DNA from: Gemmatimonadota bacterium
Lineage (GTDB): Bacteria > Gemmatimonadota > Gemmatimonadetes > Palauibacterales > KS3-K002
DNA: 41,402 nt
Direction of reading: 5' to 3'
Assembly (NCBI GenBank): GCA_016209945.1
Contig: JACQVD010000014.1
Coordinates: 1 to 41,402 of the forward strand
Numbering within the stretch: position 1 is the stretch's first letter; every line of letters begins with the position of its first letter. Position numbers and translations under genes: made by a program. The notes beneath the pieces are model-generated. The model saw nothing but the letters and a program-made list of their open reading frames with translations, was not told the origin of the DNA and made no database searches. This document shows, one piece after another, positions 18,617 through 26,718 of this stretch.

Positions 18617-19402
18617 ATGATCCAGGCCCTCCTTACCCGTGCGGAGGAGAAACTGATCCGAAGCCTGCACCGGCGAAAGGGGCGGGAGCGCCACGGGCTC
18701 TTCCTCGTGGAGGGGGTGCGGGCCGTCGAAGCCTGCCTGGACAGCGGCTGGCCGTGGCGACTCGCGGTCGTGACTCCCGCCCTCGAAGAGACGGAACGCG
18801 GCGCGCGCCTGAGTGCGCGGCTCCGAGAGTCCAGGCGCACGGTCGTCAGGTGCGGGGACGAGAGGTTCTCGCGGATCGCGGCCACCCAGACGCCGCAGGG
18901 CGTGCTTCTCGCCGCCGAGCTTCGCCGCGCCGAATCACCGCATCGTTCTCCCCCGGAGCACGCGGTCTGTCTCGTGCTGGACGCGGTTCAGGATCCCGGG
19001 AACGTGGGCACTCTCATTCGGAGCGCACACGCCCTCGGGTGCTTCGCCGTGTTCGCGCTTCCCGGAACGGCCGATCCCTGGGGCCCGAAGACGGTTCGCG
19101 CGACGGCGGGGGGCGTGTTTCATCTTCCGATCACCACCGTCTCGTGGGCCGAAGCGCGCGCCTGGCTCCGCGAGCACCGGTTCGAGATCCTGGGCGCCGA
19201 TGTGGGGGGCGAGCCGTTCCGCCGCGACGGGCGGCGCGCGGGCCCCGAAGCGCTCGTCCTGGGGAACGAGGGCGCCGGACTTTCTCAGGATGTGCGCCGC
19301 GAGTGCGACCGCATCGTGTCGGTGCCGATCGCGCCGACCGCGGAGTCGCTGAACGTGGCGGTGGCGGGCGCGATCCTTCTGGATCGGTTGATCGGTGCCT
19401 AG
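18617..19402 (+). CDS. TrmH/SpoU family RNA 2'-O-methyltransferase
   Basis: SPOUT-class SAM-dependent methyltransferase for ribose methylation of rRNA or tRNA. The 261-residue protein has an N-terminal substrate-binding domain (RRKGRERHGLFLVEGVRAVEA) and motifs 1 (DAVQDPGNVGTLIRSAHALG, 122-141), 2 (LVLGNEGAGLS) and 3 (PIAPTAESLNVAVAGAILL). The RNA target cannot be told from sequence. The ATG at 18617 is immediately adjacent, back to back, to the start codon of the M48 gene. It overlaps the following prepilin peptidase by 8 bases. Confidence 0.9.
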   Translation: MIQALLTRAEEKLIRSLHRRKGRERHGLFLVEGVRAVEACLDSGWPWRLAVVTPALEETERGARLSARLRESRRTVVRCGDERFSRIAATQTPQGVLLAAELRRAESPHRSPPEHAVCLVLDAVQDPGNVGTLIRSAHALGCFAVFALPGTADPWGPKTVRATAGGVFHLPITTVSWAEARAWLREHRFEILGADVGGEPFRRDGRRAGPEALVLGNEGAGLSQDVRRECDRIVSVPIAPTAESLNVAVAGAILLDRLIGA

Positions 19403-20162
19403 GGCGCTGTTCATCGGCCTCGCCGCGCTCGTGGGCGCGGCCCTCGGATCGTTCCTCAACGTGTGCATCCACAGGCTCCCGCAGGGCCTCTCGGTGGTTC
19501 GACCGGGGTCGCGCTGCCCGGACTGCCGCACGCCGATCCGCTGGTCCGACAACGTGCCGGTGTTGTCCTATGCGGTCCTGCGGGGACGCTGCCGCGCCTG
19601 CGGCGCGCGCATCTCTGTCCAGTACCCTCTCGTGGAGCTGGGGGTCGCGGCGATCTGGTCCGGCAGCGTGGTCTCGTACGGCGTGCGCTGGGCCGCGCTC
19701 TCCACGGCCGTCTTCCTCACGTTGCTCCTCGCGATCGCCATCACCGATGCCCGCACCTACACGATCCCCGATGCGTTCTCGCTGGGCGGGCTCGTGGCGG
19801 GCCTCGTCCTCTCGCTCTCGCCCGGCGGCGTGACGCTTCGAGACTCGGCCTTTGGAGCGCTGTTCGGCTTCGTCTTTCTCTACGTGGTGGCTGTCCTGGG
19901 CGAGTGGGCGTTCAAGAAGCCCGCGATGGGGGGCGGCGACGTGAAGATGATGGCGATGATCGGAGCCTTCCTCGGCCCCCTCAAAGCGCTGCTCACGTGC
20001 TTTGTGGGCGCGCTCGTGGGCGCCGTCATCTTCGGCCCCGTACACCTGCGCACGAAGAAGCTCGTGCCGTTCGGTGTGTTCCTCGCCGTCGGTGCTGCCG
20101 TCGTCCTGCTCTGGGGGGAAAAGCTCATCCGCTGGTATACGAAGGGATTGCTCGGATTCTGA
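19395..20162 (+). CDS. pilD: Type 4 prepilin leader peptidase / N-methyltransferase
   Basis: Integral-membrane aspartyl protease (A24) that cleaves and methylates type IV pilin-like signal peptides. In 255 residues it has the N-terminal GSFLNVCIHRLP region, the zinc-type cysteines C41-C44 and C66-C69 of the methyltransferase domain, and the two catalytic aspartates Asp118 (TDARTYTIPD) and Asp182 (GGGDVKMM). About seven transmembrane segments are apparent. GTG 19395 overlaps the upstream gene. No pilin or secretion genes are nearby. Confidence 0.92.
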   Translation: MPRALFIGLAALVGAALGSFLNVCIHRLPQGLSVVRPGSRCPDCRTPIRWSDNVPVLSYAVLRGRCRACGARISVQYPLVELGVAAIWSGSVVSYGVRWAALSTAVFLTLLLAIAITDARTYTIPDAFSLGGLVAGLVLSLSPGGVTLRDSAFGALFGFVFLYVVAVLGEWAFKKPAMGGGDVKMMAMIGAFLGPLKALLTCFVGALVGAVIFGPVHLRTKKLVPFGVFLAVGAAVVLLWGEKLIRWYTKGLLGF

Positions 20163-20180
20163 AACGTTGGGCGACGCGGC

Positions 20181-21293
20181 CTACGCGAACCGCTCGGGTC
20201 GGAACGGTTCCAGGAGCCGGCTCGGCGTCTGTGACGTGAGGGCCTCGACGATCATCTGCGCCGTCACGGGTGCGAGCAATATCCCGCTCCGGAAGTGGCC
20301 CGTCGCGTACAGGAGCCCGCGAACCTCGGGATCGGGTCCCAGGATCGGCAGGTCATCGGGTGTGGCGGGCCGGAGCCCGGCCCACGCCTCCACGAACTCG
20401 GCATCCCCGAGCTGGGGCACGACGCGCTGCGCCTTCGTGATCAGCGAGGCGACCCCGTCCGCCGTCACGCGGCTGTCGAAGCCGACCCGCTCCACGGTCG
20501 AGCCGACGACGATATGTCCTCCCGTGCGGGGGACGAGGTAGACGCCGATGTGGGCCAGGATCGTATGCCGGATCGCGCCTGCCGGCATGCCTAGGAGGAC
20601 GATCTGGCCGCGGCGCGGCTCCACGGGAATGGGACGCGGGAGCCCTTCCATCTGGCCGCTCCACGCACCGGCGGCCACGAGGACCGCGCCCGCCGGAATC
20701 TCCTCGCCTCCGGCGAGCCGCGCTCCCGTGACGCTTCCACCGCGGTGCAGGACGGCCGCCACCGGGCGCCCGAGCAGAAACGGGACGCGGCGGGCCTCGA
20801 GGCTCGCCACCACCGCCTCACAGAGCCGGCGGTTGTCCACGCGCACGTCATCCGGAAGGTAGAGCCCCCAGAGACAGGCCTCGTGGATGGAAGGCTCGCG
20901 TCCCCGCACGGCCGCGGCGTCGAGTCGTTCGACGCGGGCGCCCGCCCGCGCCGTGGCGATCGGTTCGAGCTGGCGCGCCTCCTCCTCGCCGAAGACGGGG
21001 ACGATCGTCCCCTCGGGCACGAGCTCGGCGTCGATCCCGGTCTCGTCGCGCAGCGCGGCCACGAAGTCGGGATACATGGCCCGGCTGCGCAGGCAGAGCT
21101 CGAGAAGCGGACCGCCGCCGCCCGCCTCGTAGTGCGCCGCCAGCATGCCGCCCGCCGCCCAGGACGCCTCGCGGCAGGGCCGGCCACGATCGATCAGGAG
21201 GACGCGAAACCCGGCGCTGGTCAGCAGCCGGGCCGCGGCGCAGCCGATGAGTCCGGCGCCAACGACAAGGATGTCTGGGTGTCGGGAGGCCAC
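20181..21293 (-). CDS. thiO: Glycine oxidase ThiO (FAD-dependent)
   Basis: FAD-dependent amine oxidase (DAO family) that turns glycine into the imine used to build the thiazole of thiamine. The 370 residues match ThiO. The FAD-binding GAGLIG is at 12-17, RPCREASWAAGGMLA is a ThiO-type substrate region, and the C-terminal EAWAGLRPATPDDLPILG and GHFRSGILLAP motifs are typical. The start is GTG 21293 with no clear ribosome-binding site. It is the last gene after rpsU and converges on pilD. A general D-amino-acid oxidase role cannot be excluded. Confidence 0.85.
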   Translation of the reverse strand: MASRHPDILVVGAGLIGCAAARLLTSAGFRVLLIDRGRPCREASWAAGGMLAAHYEAGGGGPLLELCLRSRAMYPDFVAALRDETGIDAELVPEGTIVPVFGEEEARQLEPIATARAGARVERLDAAAVRGREPSIHEACLWGLYLPDDVRVDNRRLCEAVVASLEARRVPFLLGRPVAAVLHRGGSVTGARLAGGEEIPAGAVLVAAGAWSGQMEGLPRPIPVEPRRGQIVLLGMPAGAIRHTILAHIGVYLVPRTGGHIVVGSTVERVGFDSRVTADGVASLITKAQRVVPQLGDAEFVEAWAGLRPATPDDLPILGPDPEVRGLLYATGHFRSGILLAPVTAQMIVEALTSQTPSRLLEPFRPERFA

Positions 21294-21353
21294 GCCGCGA
21301 AGTTAGGGAGGACCGTGGGGTCGCAACAGACGCGGCCGCGTGGGACTGCTGCG

Positions 21354-21545
21354 CTATTCCCCTTCCTGCTCGCGCCGCAGCCGGCGCAGCGTTCTCAGGC
21401 GCTCGCGCCGCCGCACCTCGCTCGGCTTCAGGTACTGGCGATGCCGGCGGACGTCCCGTAGGATCCCCTCGCGCCGGACCTTTTTCTTGAAGCGCCGCAG
21501 CGCGCGCTCGAGCGGTTCGTTCTCTCGGACGATCACCTCGGCCAC
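21354..21545 (-). CDS. rpsU: 30S ribosomal protein S21
   Basis: 63-residue, very basic protein. The N-terminus AEVIVRENEPLERALRRFKKKV and RREGIL followed by an Arg-rich helix with KPSEVRRRERLR are diagnostic of bS21. GTG 21545 is the start, with GAGG about 11 bases upstream. It lies 38 bases downstream of the corC-type gene. S21 helps the anti-Shine-Dalgarno region engage mRNA. Confidence 0.93.
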   Translation of the reverse strand: MAEVIVRENEPLERALRRFKKKVRREGILRDVRRHRQYLKPSEVRRRERLRTLRRLRREQEGE

Positions 21546-21583
21546 CGGGACGCCATCCTCCCTACCCTCAGCGACTCACTACC

Positions 21584-22966
21584 CTACGGAAGGATCGGCG
21601 TTCCCTCCTTGCGTGCCCACGGACCTTTCCCGGGATCCGGGGCGGCCTCCGGTTCCGCCTTTGTGCCCATGCGGGTGAGCCGCGCGCGCAGCACCTGCGT
21701 GTCGCTCGCCTCGAGGACCTCGATGAGGACCCCTTCGCGCTCCAGCTTCGTCCCGGGCTCCGGGACGCGACCCAGCTCTTCGAGCACGTAGCCGTTCAAC
21801 GAGCGGTGCTCCAACTCCGGGAAGGACGTGTTCCAGAAGTGATTGATCTCGCGGAGATCGGCGGAGCCGTCCACGAGGATCTCGCTGCGACCCGCGCGAA
21901 CGATGCGCTCCCTGGCCACGTCGCGCTCGTCCACGATCTCACCGACGAGCTCCTCCAGCACGTCCTCCAGCGTGACGAGCCCGTCCAGGCCCCCGTACTC
22001 GTCGATCACGATCCCCATGTGGATCCGCCGGGTCTGGAAATCGACCAGGAGCCTGTTCAGCGGGACCGAGCCGGGGACGAAGAAGGGCTCACGGGCGAGC
22101 TGCTGGAGAGGCACATCGCGCTGCCCCGAGATGAGCGCCTGGTACGCGTCGCGCGTGTAGAGGATCCCCGTGATGTCGTCCAGGTTCTCCCCGTACAGGG
22201 GAATGCGGCTGTAGGGGACTGTGCGGAGCTCCGGCGCGATGTCCGCGAGAGTTCGATTCGCCGGCCACGCGACGATCTCCACCCGCGGTGTCATGACGTC
22301 CCACGCGTGCGTGCGATCGAGGGCGAAGACTCGCTCGATGAGCCGGCGCTCGTGCTCCTCGACTGTCACCTCGCCGATCGGCGCGCCTCCCGCCGCCGCG
22401 GCGGCGGCTCCCCCCGCCGCTTCCCGCGCCGCTTCCCGTGCCGCTCCCCGTGCTGCTCCCCCCGCCGCGCTCTCCAGGAGGTCGCGGATCTCGCGGTCGG
22501 TGATGCGCGGAAATCGCTCCGCTCCGCGCCCGATCCACGCGGTCACCCACCATTCCAGGGGGAGGAGCATCGGCAACAGGGCGCGAGAAAGGAGCCAGAC
22601 GGGCGGCCCGGCCAGAAGGGCCGTAGAACGGGCATACCGCAGGCCCAGACCCCGCCCCGCCACCTCGAGGAGCGCCAGCCCCAGGATGCCGGCGCCTAGG
22701 GTAATGCCCAGCTTCGTGGGGCCGGCTTGCGCGCGCACCGCTCCGATCGCGAGGACGGCGAGCGCAGACGTTCCTGCGGCCAGTCGCCCCGTCCAGGTGG
22801 CGGCCAAAAGGCGGGCGGGCCGCGCCCGCAACGCGAGCGCGGCCCGAGCGCGGGTCCCCAGAGCCTGTAGCCGGTCGCGATTGAGCGCGAAGAGTGCCGT
22901 CTCCGCCGCCGTGCAGAGCGACGCCAGGAGGCCCAGGGCGATGGAAACGAGGAGCAGCGGAGTCAC
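21584..22966 (-). CDS. CNNM/CorC-type membrane protein with CBS domains
   Basis: 460-residue protein of the hemolysin C/CorC/CNNM family, often linked to Mg2+/Co2+ transport. Several transmembrane helices (about 1-160) contain the DUF21-like start LLASLCTAAETALFALNRDRL. An Ala/Gly/Arg-rich linker (about 163-196), a CBS pair (VMTPRVEIVAW...; VIDEYGGLDGLVTLEDVLEELVGEI) and a C-terminal CorC_HlyC domain (about 380-440) follow. The start is GTG 22966, 28 bases after moxR. The transport role is inferred from the family, and the name hemolysin is historical. Confidence 0.88.
   Translation of the reverse strand: MTPLLLVSIALGLLASLCTAAETALFALNRDRLQALGTRARAALALRARPARLLAATWTGRLAAGTSALAVLAIGAVRAQAGPTKLGITLGAGILGLALLEVAGRGLGLRYARSTALLAGPPVWLLSRALLPMLLPLEWWVTAWIGRGAERFPRITDREIRDLLESAAGGAARGAAREAAREAAGGAAAAAAGGAPIGEVTVEEHERRLIERVFALDRTHAWDVMTPRVEIVAWPANRTLADIAPELRTVPYSRIPLYGENLDDITGILYTRDAYQALISGQRDVPLQQLAREPFFVPGSVPLNRLLVDFQTRRIHMGIVIDEYGGLDGLVTLEDVLEELVGEIVDERDVARERIVRAGRSEILVDGSADLREINHFWNTSFPELEHRSLNGYVLEELGRVPEPGTKLEREGVLIEVLEASDTQVLRARLTRMGTKAEPEAAPDPGKGPWARKEGTPILP
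22378..22480. repeat. Degenerate 12-bp repeat coding for Ala-rich linker
   Basis: A run of GCCGCTTCCCGC-like 12-base units encodes successive four-residue units (GAAR, GAAR, EAAR, EAAG, GAAA) in the linker between the membrane and CBS parts of the CorC-type protein. It is in frame, so length changes by slippage would be tolerated. Confidence 0.6.
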
Positions 22967-22994
22967 CGGGTCACACCGTGGACGGGTCCGGGGC

Positions 22995-24014
22995 TCATGT
23001 CCATTGCCGGCTCTCGTGGATCAGGCGGCGCACCACCGTCTCCGCGGTCTCCCCCTCGGCCTCTGCCTGGAAGTTCGTAATAATGCGGTGGCGCAGGACC
23101 GGGACCGCCGCCGCTCGGACGTCCTCGTAGTTGGGCGCGGGACGCCCGTCGAGCGCCGCCCGGGCCTTCGCCGCCAGCACGAGGTGCTGCGTCGCGCGCG
23201 GCCCCGCCCCCCAGCGCACCCATCGCCGCACGTACTCGGACGACTCCTCCGACTCCGGACGTGTGGCCCGGGTGAGACGCACCGCCAGCGCGATCACCGA
23301 CGGCGCCGCAGGGACGCGGCGGACCAGATGCTGGAGCTCCAGGATCTCCGCCGCCCGCAGCACAGGCCGGATCTCCTCTTCCGTGTCCGCCGTCGTCAGC
23401 GCGGCGATCTGCTGCTCCTCGTCGTGGCTGGGATAGCCGATCCTGAGCTCCAGCATAAACCGGTCGAGCTGGGCCTCCGGCAGCGGGTACGTCCCCTCCT
23501 GCTCGATCGGGTTCTGCGTGGCGAGCACGAAGAAGGGACGATCCAGCGGATAGGTCTCCCCGCCCACGGTGACCTCCCCCTCCTGCATCGCCTGGAGCAG
23601 CGCGGCCTGGGTCTTCGGCGGCGTGCGGTTCACCTCGTCCGCGAGGATGACGTTGGCGAACAGCGGGCCTCGAACGAACCGGAAGTTCCGCCGGCCCGTG
23701 CCCGGGGTCTCCTCCAGGATCTCACTCCCCGTGATGTCGGACGGCATGAGGTCGGGCGTGAACTGGATGCGGCTGAACTTGAGGTCCAGGGCGCGCGCGA
23801 GACTCGAGACGAGGAGCGTCTTGGCCAGGCCAGGGACGCCCACGAGAAGAGCATGGCCAGCGGCGAAGAGTGCTGCGAGCAGGCCCTCCACGATCGGCCG
23901 CTGTCCCACGACCCGCTTCGCGATCTCGGCCTCGATCCCGCTGCGTGCGGCTGCGAGCCTTTCGAGAAGCAGGAGGTCGCGATCCCCCATCGCCAGGGGC
24001 TCAGCAGTGGACAC
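22995..24014 (-). CDS. MoxR family AAA+ ATPase
   Basis: Cytosolic AAA+ ATPase of the MoxR/RavA clade, chaperone-like. From GTG 24014 (AGGAG 10 bases upstream) it has 339 residues, with Walker A GVPGLAKT (59-66), Walker B ILADEVNRTPPKTQAALL and the hallmark NPIEQEGTYPLPEAQLDRF. A longer frame to 24080 overlaps the predicted transcription start (about 24085), so it is less likely. The DUF58 and von Willebrand A genes that usually follow moxR are absent; the CorC-type gene follows instead. Confidence 0.9.
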   Translation of the reverse strand: MSTAEPLAMGDRDLLLLERLAAARSGIEAEIAKRVVGQRPIVEGLLAALFAAGHALLVGVPGLAKTLLVSSLARALDLKFSRIQFTPDLMPSDITGSEILEETPGTGRRNFRFVRGPLFANVILADEVNRTPPKTQAALLQAMQEGEVTVGGETYPLDRPFFVLATQNPIEQEGTYPLPEAQLDRFMLELRIGYPSHDEEQQIAALTTADTEEEIRPVLRAAEILELQHLVRRVPAAPSVIALAVRLTRATRPESEESSEYVRRWVRWGAGPRATQHLVLAAKARAALDGRPAPNYEDVRAAAVPVLRHRIITNFQAEAEGETAETVVRRLIHESRQWT

Positions 24015-24091
24015 GGGATCACGCTCCTCTCTTCTCTCCGTCGGTTCTTCAAGCACTCCGGGTCGCCGGGGCGCAGCCACCGGAGAGGGGG

Positions 24092-24121
24092 ACGATAGAG
24101 GCCAGTTGAAAAACGCGTCAA
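24092..24121 (-). promoter_or_regulatory. Sigma-70 promoter for moxR operon
   Basis: On the - strand TTGACG and TATCGT with an 18-base spacer. Transcription would begin near 24085, about 70 bases before the chosen moxR start. Confidence 0.5.
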
Positions 24122-24126
24122 GGCGT

Positions 24127-24148
24127 GCTTGCGAAATTTTTCACAAGC
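24127..24148. promoter_or_regulatory. Operator-like palindrome between moxR and the atp operon
   Basis: GCTTGCGAAA and TTTCACAAGC are 10-base inverted arms with one mismatch, separated by TT. The site overlaps a possible + strand promoter (TTGCGA at 24129, TATGTT at 24152, 17-base spacer) and lies just upstream of the moxR -35 box, so a bound protein could affect both directions. Confidence 0.4.
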
Positions 24149-24152
24149 GTCT

Positions 24153-24497
24153 ATGTTTCCCCGGTCCGCCGACCGGCGCCGATCCCCTTTGACGGAACAC
24201 GAGAGGCCGAAGCCTCGCGACGAGCCGCCGATGGTGCGAGTGGGGGCTCACCTCACCCACGGGCTGACGTTCGCGGGTGCCACGGCTCTCTTCGCGCTGG
24301 GCGGCCTCTGGCTGGATCGCCGCGTGGGGACGGAACCCGTGTTCGTGATCGTGGGCGCGCTCGTCGGGGCCACGGCGGGCTTTCTCAGTATGTACTGGCG
24401 GCTCGTGATCGAGCCGCGGAAGCGCGCGGGAGGGGAGCGGGAGGAGCGCAGGGAGCGCAGGGAGCGCGGGGGGGAGCCGCGGGGCGAGGGACGATAG
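24153..24497 (+). CDS. atpZ: AtpZ/AtpI-type small ATP synthase accessory protein
   Basis: 114-residue product with a pair of transmembrane hairpins (HLTHGLTFAGATALFALGGLWLD and FVIVGALVGATAGFLSMYW) in the arrangement of AtpZ, which is encoded first in many atp operons and linked to Mg2+ handling or c-ring assembly. A basic, repetitive Glu/Arg tail (REERRERRERGG) follows. The start is uncertain: ATG 24153, TTG 24129 or ATG 24231 are all in frame. If the TTGCGA/TATGTT promoter is real, only 24231 would be fully transcribed. Confidence 0.65.
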   Translation: MFPRSADRRRSPLTEHERPKPRDEPPMVRVGAHLTHGLTFAGATALFALGGLWLDRRVGTEPVFVIVGALVGATAGFLSMYWRLVIEPRKRAGGEREERRERRERGGEPRGEGR

Positions 24498-24516
24498 GCG
24501 CGCTCGAAGGAGGGTC

Positions 24517-24888
24517 GTGAGGGTATCCATCGGACGCTACGCGATGGTTGCGCTCGTCGTCGGTGCGGGCGCGTGGGTGGTAGGGCTTCTCGTGCCGCCT
24601 GACGGGCGTGCGTCGCTCTGGACAGGCGCGGGCGCCGCGCTCAGCGTCCAGGCGCCCTGTGTCGGCGGGCTCTGGCTCGGCGCCAGGTCCGGCGGACAGG
24701 GCTTCCTGGCCGCGTGGGCCGCGGGCATTCTGACGAGGGTGGTCGCCCTCGTGGCGTTTGGGGTTTGGGGCGTGCCGGCGCTGGGTCTCGTGGCGGCGCC
24801 CGCCCTCCTCGCGATGGCCGGCACGCTGTTCCTCCTCGTCCTCGTGGAGCCGGTGGCGCTTCGGCGCCCGGAGATGGCGCGTGCGTAG
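24517..24888 (+). CDS. atpI: AtpI-like membrane protein of the ATP synthase operon
   Basis: 123 residues with four predicted transmembrane helices (about 8-26, 34-56, 62-86, 89-114) and a short charged C-terminus. Position and topology match ATP synthase protein I, an assembly factor for the c ring. Sequence conservation in this family is low, so the call rests mainly on context. A strong AAGGAGGG precedes GTG 24517. Confidence 0.6.
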   Translation: MRVSIGRYAMVALVVGAGAWVVGLLVPPDGRASLWTGAGAALSVQAPCVGGLWLGARSGGQGFLAAWAAGILTRVVALVAFGVWGVPALGLVAAPALLAMAGTLFLLVLVEPVALRRPEMARA

Positions 24889-24919
24889 TGTGCAGGGGGA
24901 GGGCTGGTCGCCCGAGGTG

Positions 24920-25768
24920 ATGACGCACCACATCACGGACCAGCGGGTGATCGAGGTGGCGCCGTTCGGTGAGATCGTCCTTCCGCAGTTCCCTCCGGTT
25001 CACCTGGGTCCCCTCGTTCTCGACCTCTCTCCGACGAAGCACGTCGTGTTTCTCCTCCTCGCCGCTGTGTTCACGTTCCTCTCGATGGCCTACGTGGCGC
25101 GCGTCACGGTGAAGCGAGCGCGGTCGGGCGCGGCACCCTCCGGTTTTGCGAACCTTATCGAGGCGTTCGTCGTGTATCTGCGGGACGAGGTGGCGCTGCG
25201 GAACATCGGGCACGGCGGTGAGCGCTTCGTGCCGTACGTGCTGACCCTGTTCTCCTTCATTCTGTATGCGAATCTTCTGGGGCTCGTGCCCTGGGGCGCC
25301 ACGGCCACGTCGAACATCGCGGTGACGGGAGCGCTCGCCGCGCTCTCCCTCGTCCTCGTGGAGGTCTCGGGGTTCCTCAGCCTCGGCCCGCGCGGGTATC
25401 TCAGGACGATCGTGTTCGTGCCCGAGGGGCTCCCCTGGTACGGGCAGATCGTGATGGCGGCGGTCATGACGCCGGTGGAGATCCTGGGGAAGCTGGCGAA
25501 GCCGTTCGCGCTCGCCATCCGGCTTTTTGCCAACATGACGGCCGGCCACTTCGTGATCCTCTCGCTCGTCGGGCTCATCCTGACGTACGGCGCCTTGGTT
25601 CAGGCGCCGGGCGCGCAGTGGAAGCTCGTCGGCGGCCTGGCGATCGTGGGGTCGCTCGGCCTGGCTCTCTTCGTCATGGTTCTGGAGATCTTCGTGGCGC
25701 TCTTGCAGGCGTACATCTTCGCCATGCTCACGTCCGTCTTCGTCGGCCTCATTCGTCACGGACACTGA
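24920..25768 (+). CDS. atpB: ATP synthase Fo subunit a
   Basis: Membrane subunit forming the proton half-channels. From ATG 24920 it has 282 residues, with an N-terminal periplasmic segment, a first helix near 38-60 and the essential Arg201 in KPFALAIRLFANMTAGH facing the c ring. The final helices contain VMVLEIFVALLQAYIFAML. GTG codons at 24881, 24890 and 24917 are alternative starts in the same frame. It follows the atpI-like gene. Confidence 0.94.
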   Translation: MTHHITDQRVIEVAPFGEIVLPQFPPVHLGPLVLDLSPTKHVVFLLLAAVFTFLSMAYVARVTVKRARSGAAPSGFANLIEAFVVYLRDEVALRNIGHGGERFVPYVLTLFSFILYANLLGLVPWGATATSNIAVTGALAALSLVLVEVSGFLSLGPRGYLRTIVFVPEGLPWYGQIVMAAVMTPVEILGKLAKPFALAIRLFANMTAGHFVILSLVGLILTYGALVQAPGAQWKLVGGLAIVGSLGLALFVMVLEIFVALLQAYIFAMLTSVFVGLIRHGH

Positions 25769-25788
25769 CCTGGCAGGAAGGAGAGACC

Positions 25789-26031
25789 ATGTTCCCACTC
25801 CTCGTAGGCGCGGTTCAGGAGGCCGCGGTTGGGCCTGGGCTTGCTGTGATCGGTGCCGGCCTGGCCGTCATCGGGGCGGGGCTCGGCATCGGCCGGATCG
25901 GGAGCTCCATGGCCGAGGGGATCGCACGGCAGCCCGAGGCGTATGGCAACATCCAGACCGCGTCGATCATCCTCGCGGCGCTGATCGAAGGGGCGACCTT
26001 GTTCGCGCTCGTGATCGCGCTCATCAAGTGA
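25789..26031 (+). CDS. atpE: ATP synthase Fo subunit c
   Basis: 80-residue c-ring hairpin. The first helix is Gly-rich (GAGLAVIGAGLGIGRIG), the polar loop is ARQPEAYGN, and the ion-binding Glu67 lies in ALIEGATLFAL. The Gln and Ser/Thr ligands of Na+ c subunits are missing (Ile and Gly at those places), which suggests H+ coupling. AGGAAGGAG precedes ATG 25789. Its stop overlaps the atpF start (GTGA). Confidence 0.95.
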   Translation: MFPLLVGAVQEAAVGPGLAVIGAGLAVIGAGLGIGRIGSSMAEGIARQPEAYGNIQTASIILAALIEGATLFALVIALIK

Positions 26032-26711
26032 CGGCTGTCGGCCGAGTGAGACCGGGACGCGGCGGCTGGAACGGGATGAGCCTCGCGGTGTGCGGGGCTC
26101 TCGGGGTGCTGGCGCATCCGGCGGTCCTACGGGCGGAAGAGGAGGCCGCGGGCGGGAATCCCCTCTTCAGTCCGAGCGCGGGTCTCGCCGTGTGGACCTG
26201 GGTCATCTTCCTGCTGCTGGTCTTCGTACTGGCGAAGACCGCGTGGAAGCCGCTCCTGCGTGTCCTGGAGGAGCGGGAGCGACGGATCCAGGAGGCGCTG
26301 GACGAGGCGCAGCGCGAGCGGGACGAGGCGGCAAAGCTCCTCGAGCAGTACCGCCAGCTCCAGGCGGAAGCACGGCGGGAGGCGCAGGAGGTCCTCGCCG
26401 AGGCGCGCCGGGCCGCCGAGCGCATCCGGGACGAGCTCCTGGCGGAGGGGCGGCGCGAACAGGAGGAGATGCTGGAGCGCGCCAAGAGGGACGTCCAGCG
26501 CGAGTGGGAGCGCGCCATGGAATCGCTGCGGCGCGAGGCGGTGGACCTGGCACTCGCGGCGGCGTCCAGGCTCCTGCGCCAGAAGCTCGACGGCGCCGAG
26601 AGCCGCCGGCTCGTCGAGGAGGTGCTCGCCCAGCTCGCGGCCCCCGGCGGCGCCCGGACCGCGGACCGGGAAGCGGCGGAGGGCGCCGCCCGCACCGAGC
26701 GACGGAGCTAG
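26028..26711 (+). CDS. atpF: ATP synthase Fo subunit b
   Basis: Peripheral-stalk subunit: one transmembrane helix (AVWTWVIFLLLVFVLAKTAW, about 53-72) and a long charged coiled coil to residue 210. The N-terminus carries an additional signal-peptide-like segment (MSLAVCGALGVLAHPAVLRA), seen in subunit b of some phyla. GTG 26028 overlaps atpE; ATG 26076 directly before the signal is the alternative start. 227 residues from GTG. Confidence 0.9.
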   Translation: MTAVGRVRPGRGGWNGMSLAVCGALGVLAHPAVLRAEEEAAGGNPLFSPSAGLAVWTWVIFLLLVFVLAKTAWKPLLRVLEERERRIQEALDEAQRERDEAAKLLEQYRQLQAEARREAQEVLAEARRAAERIRDELLAEGRREQEEMLERAKRDVQREWERAMESLRREAVDLALAAASRLLRQKLDGAESRRLVEEVLAQLAAPGGARTADREAAEGAARTERRS

Positions 26712-26718
26712 CCCCGAC

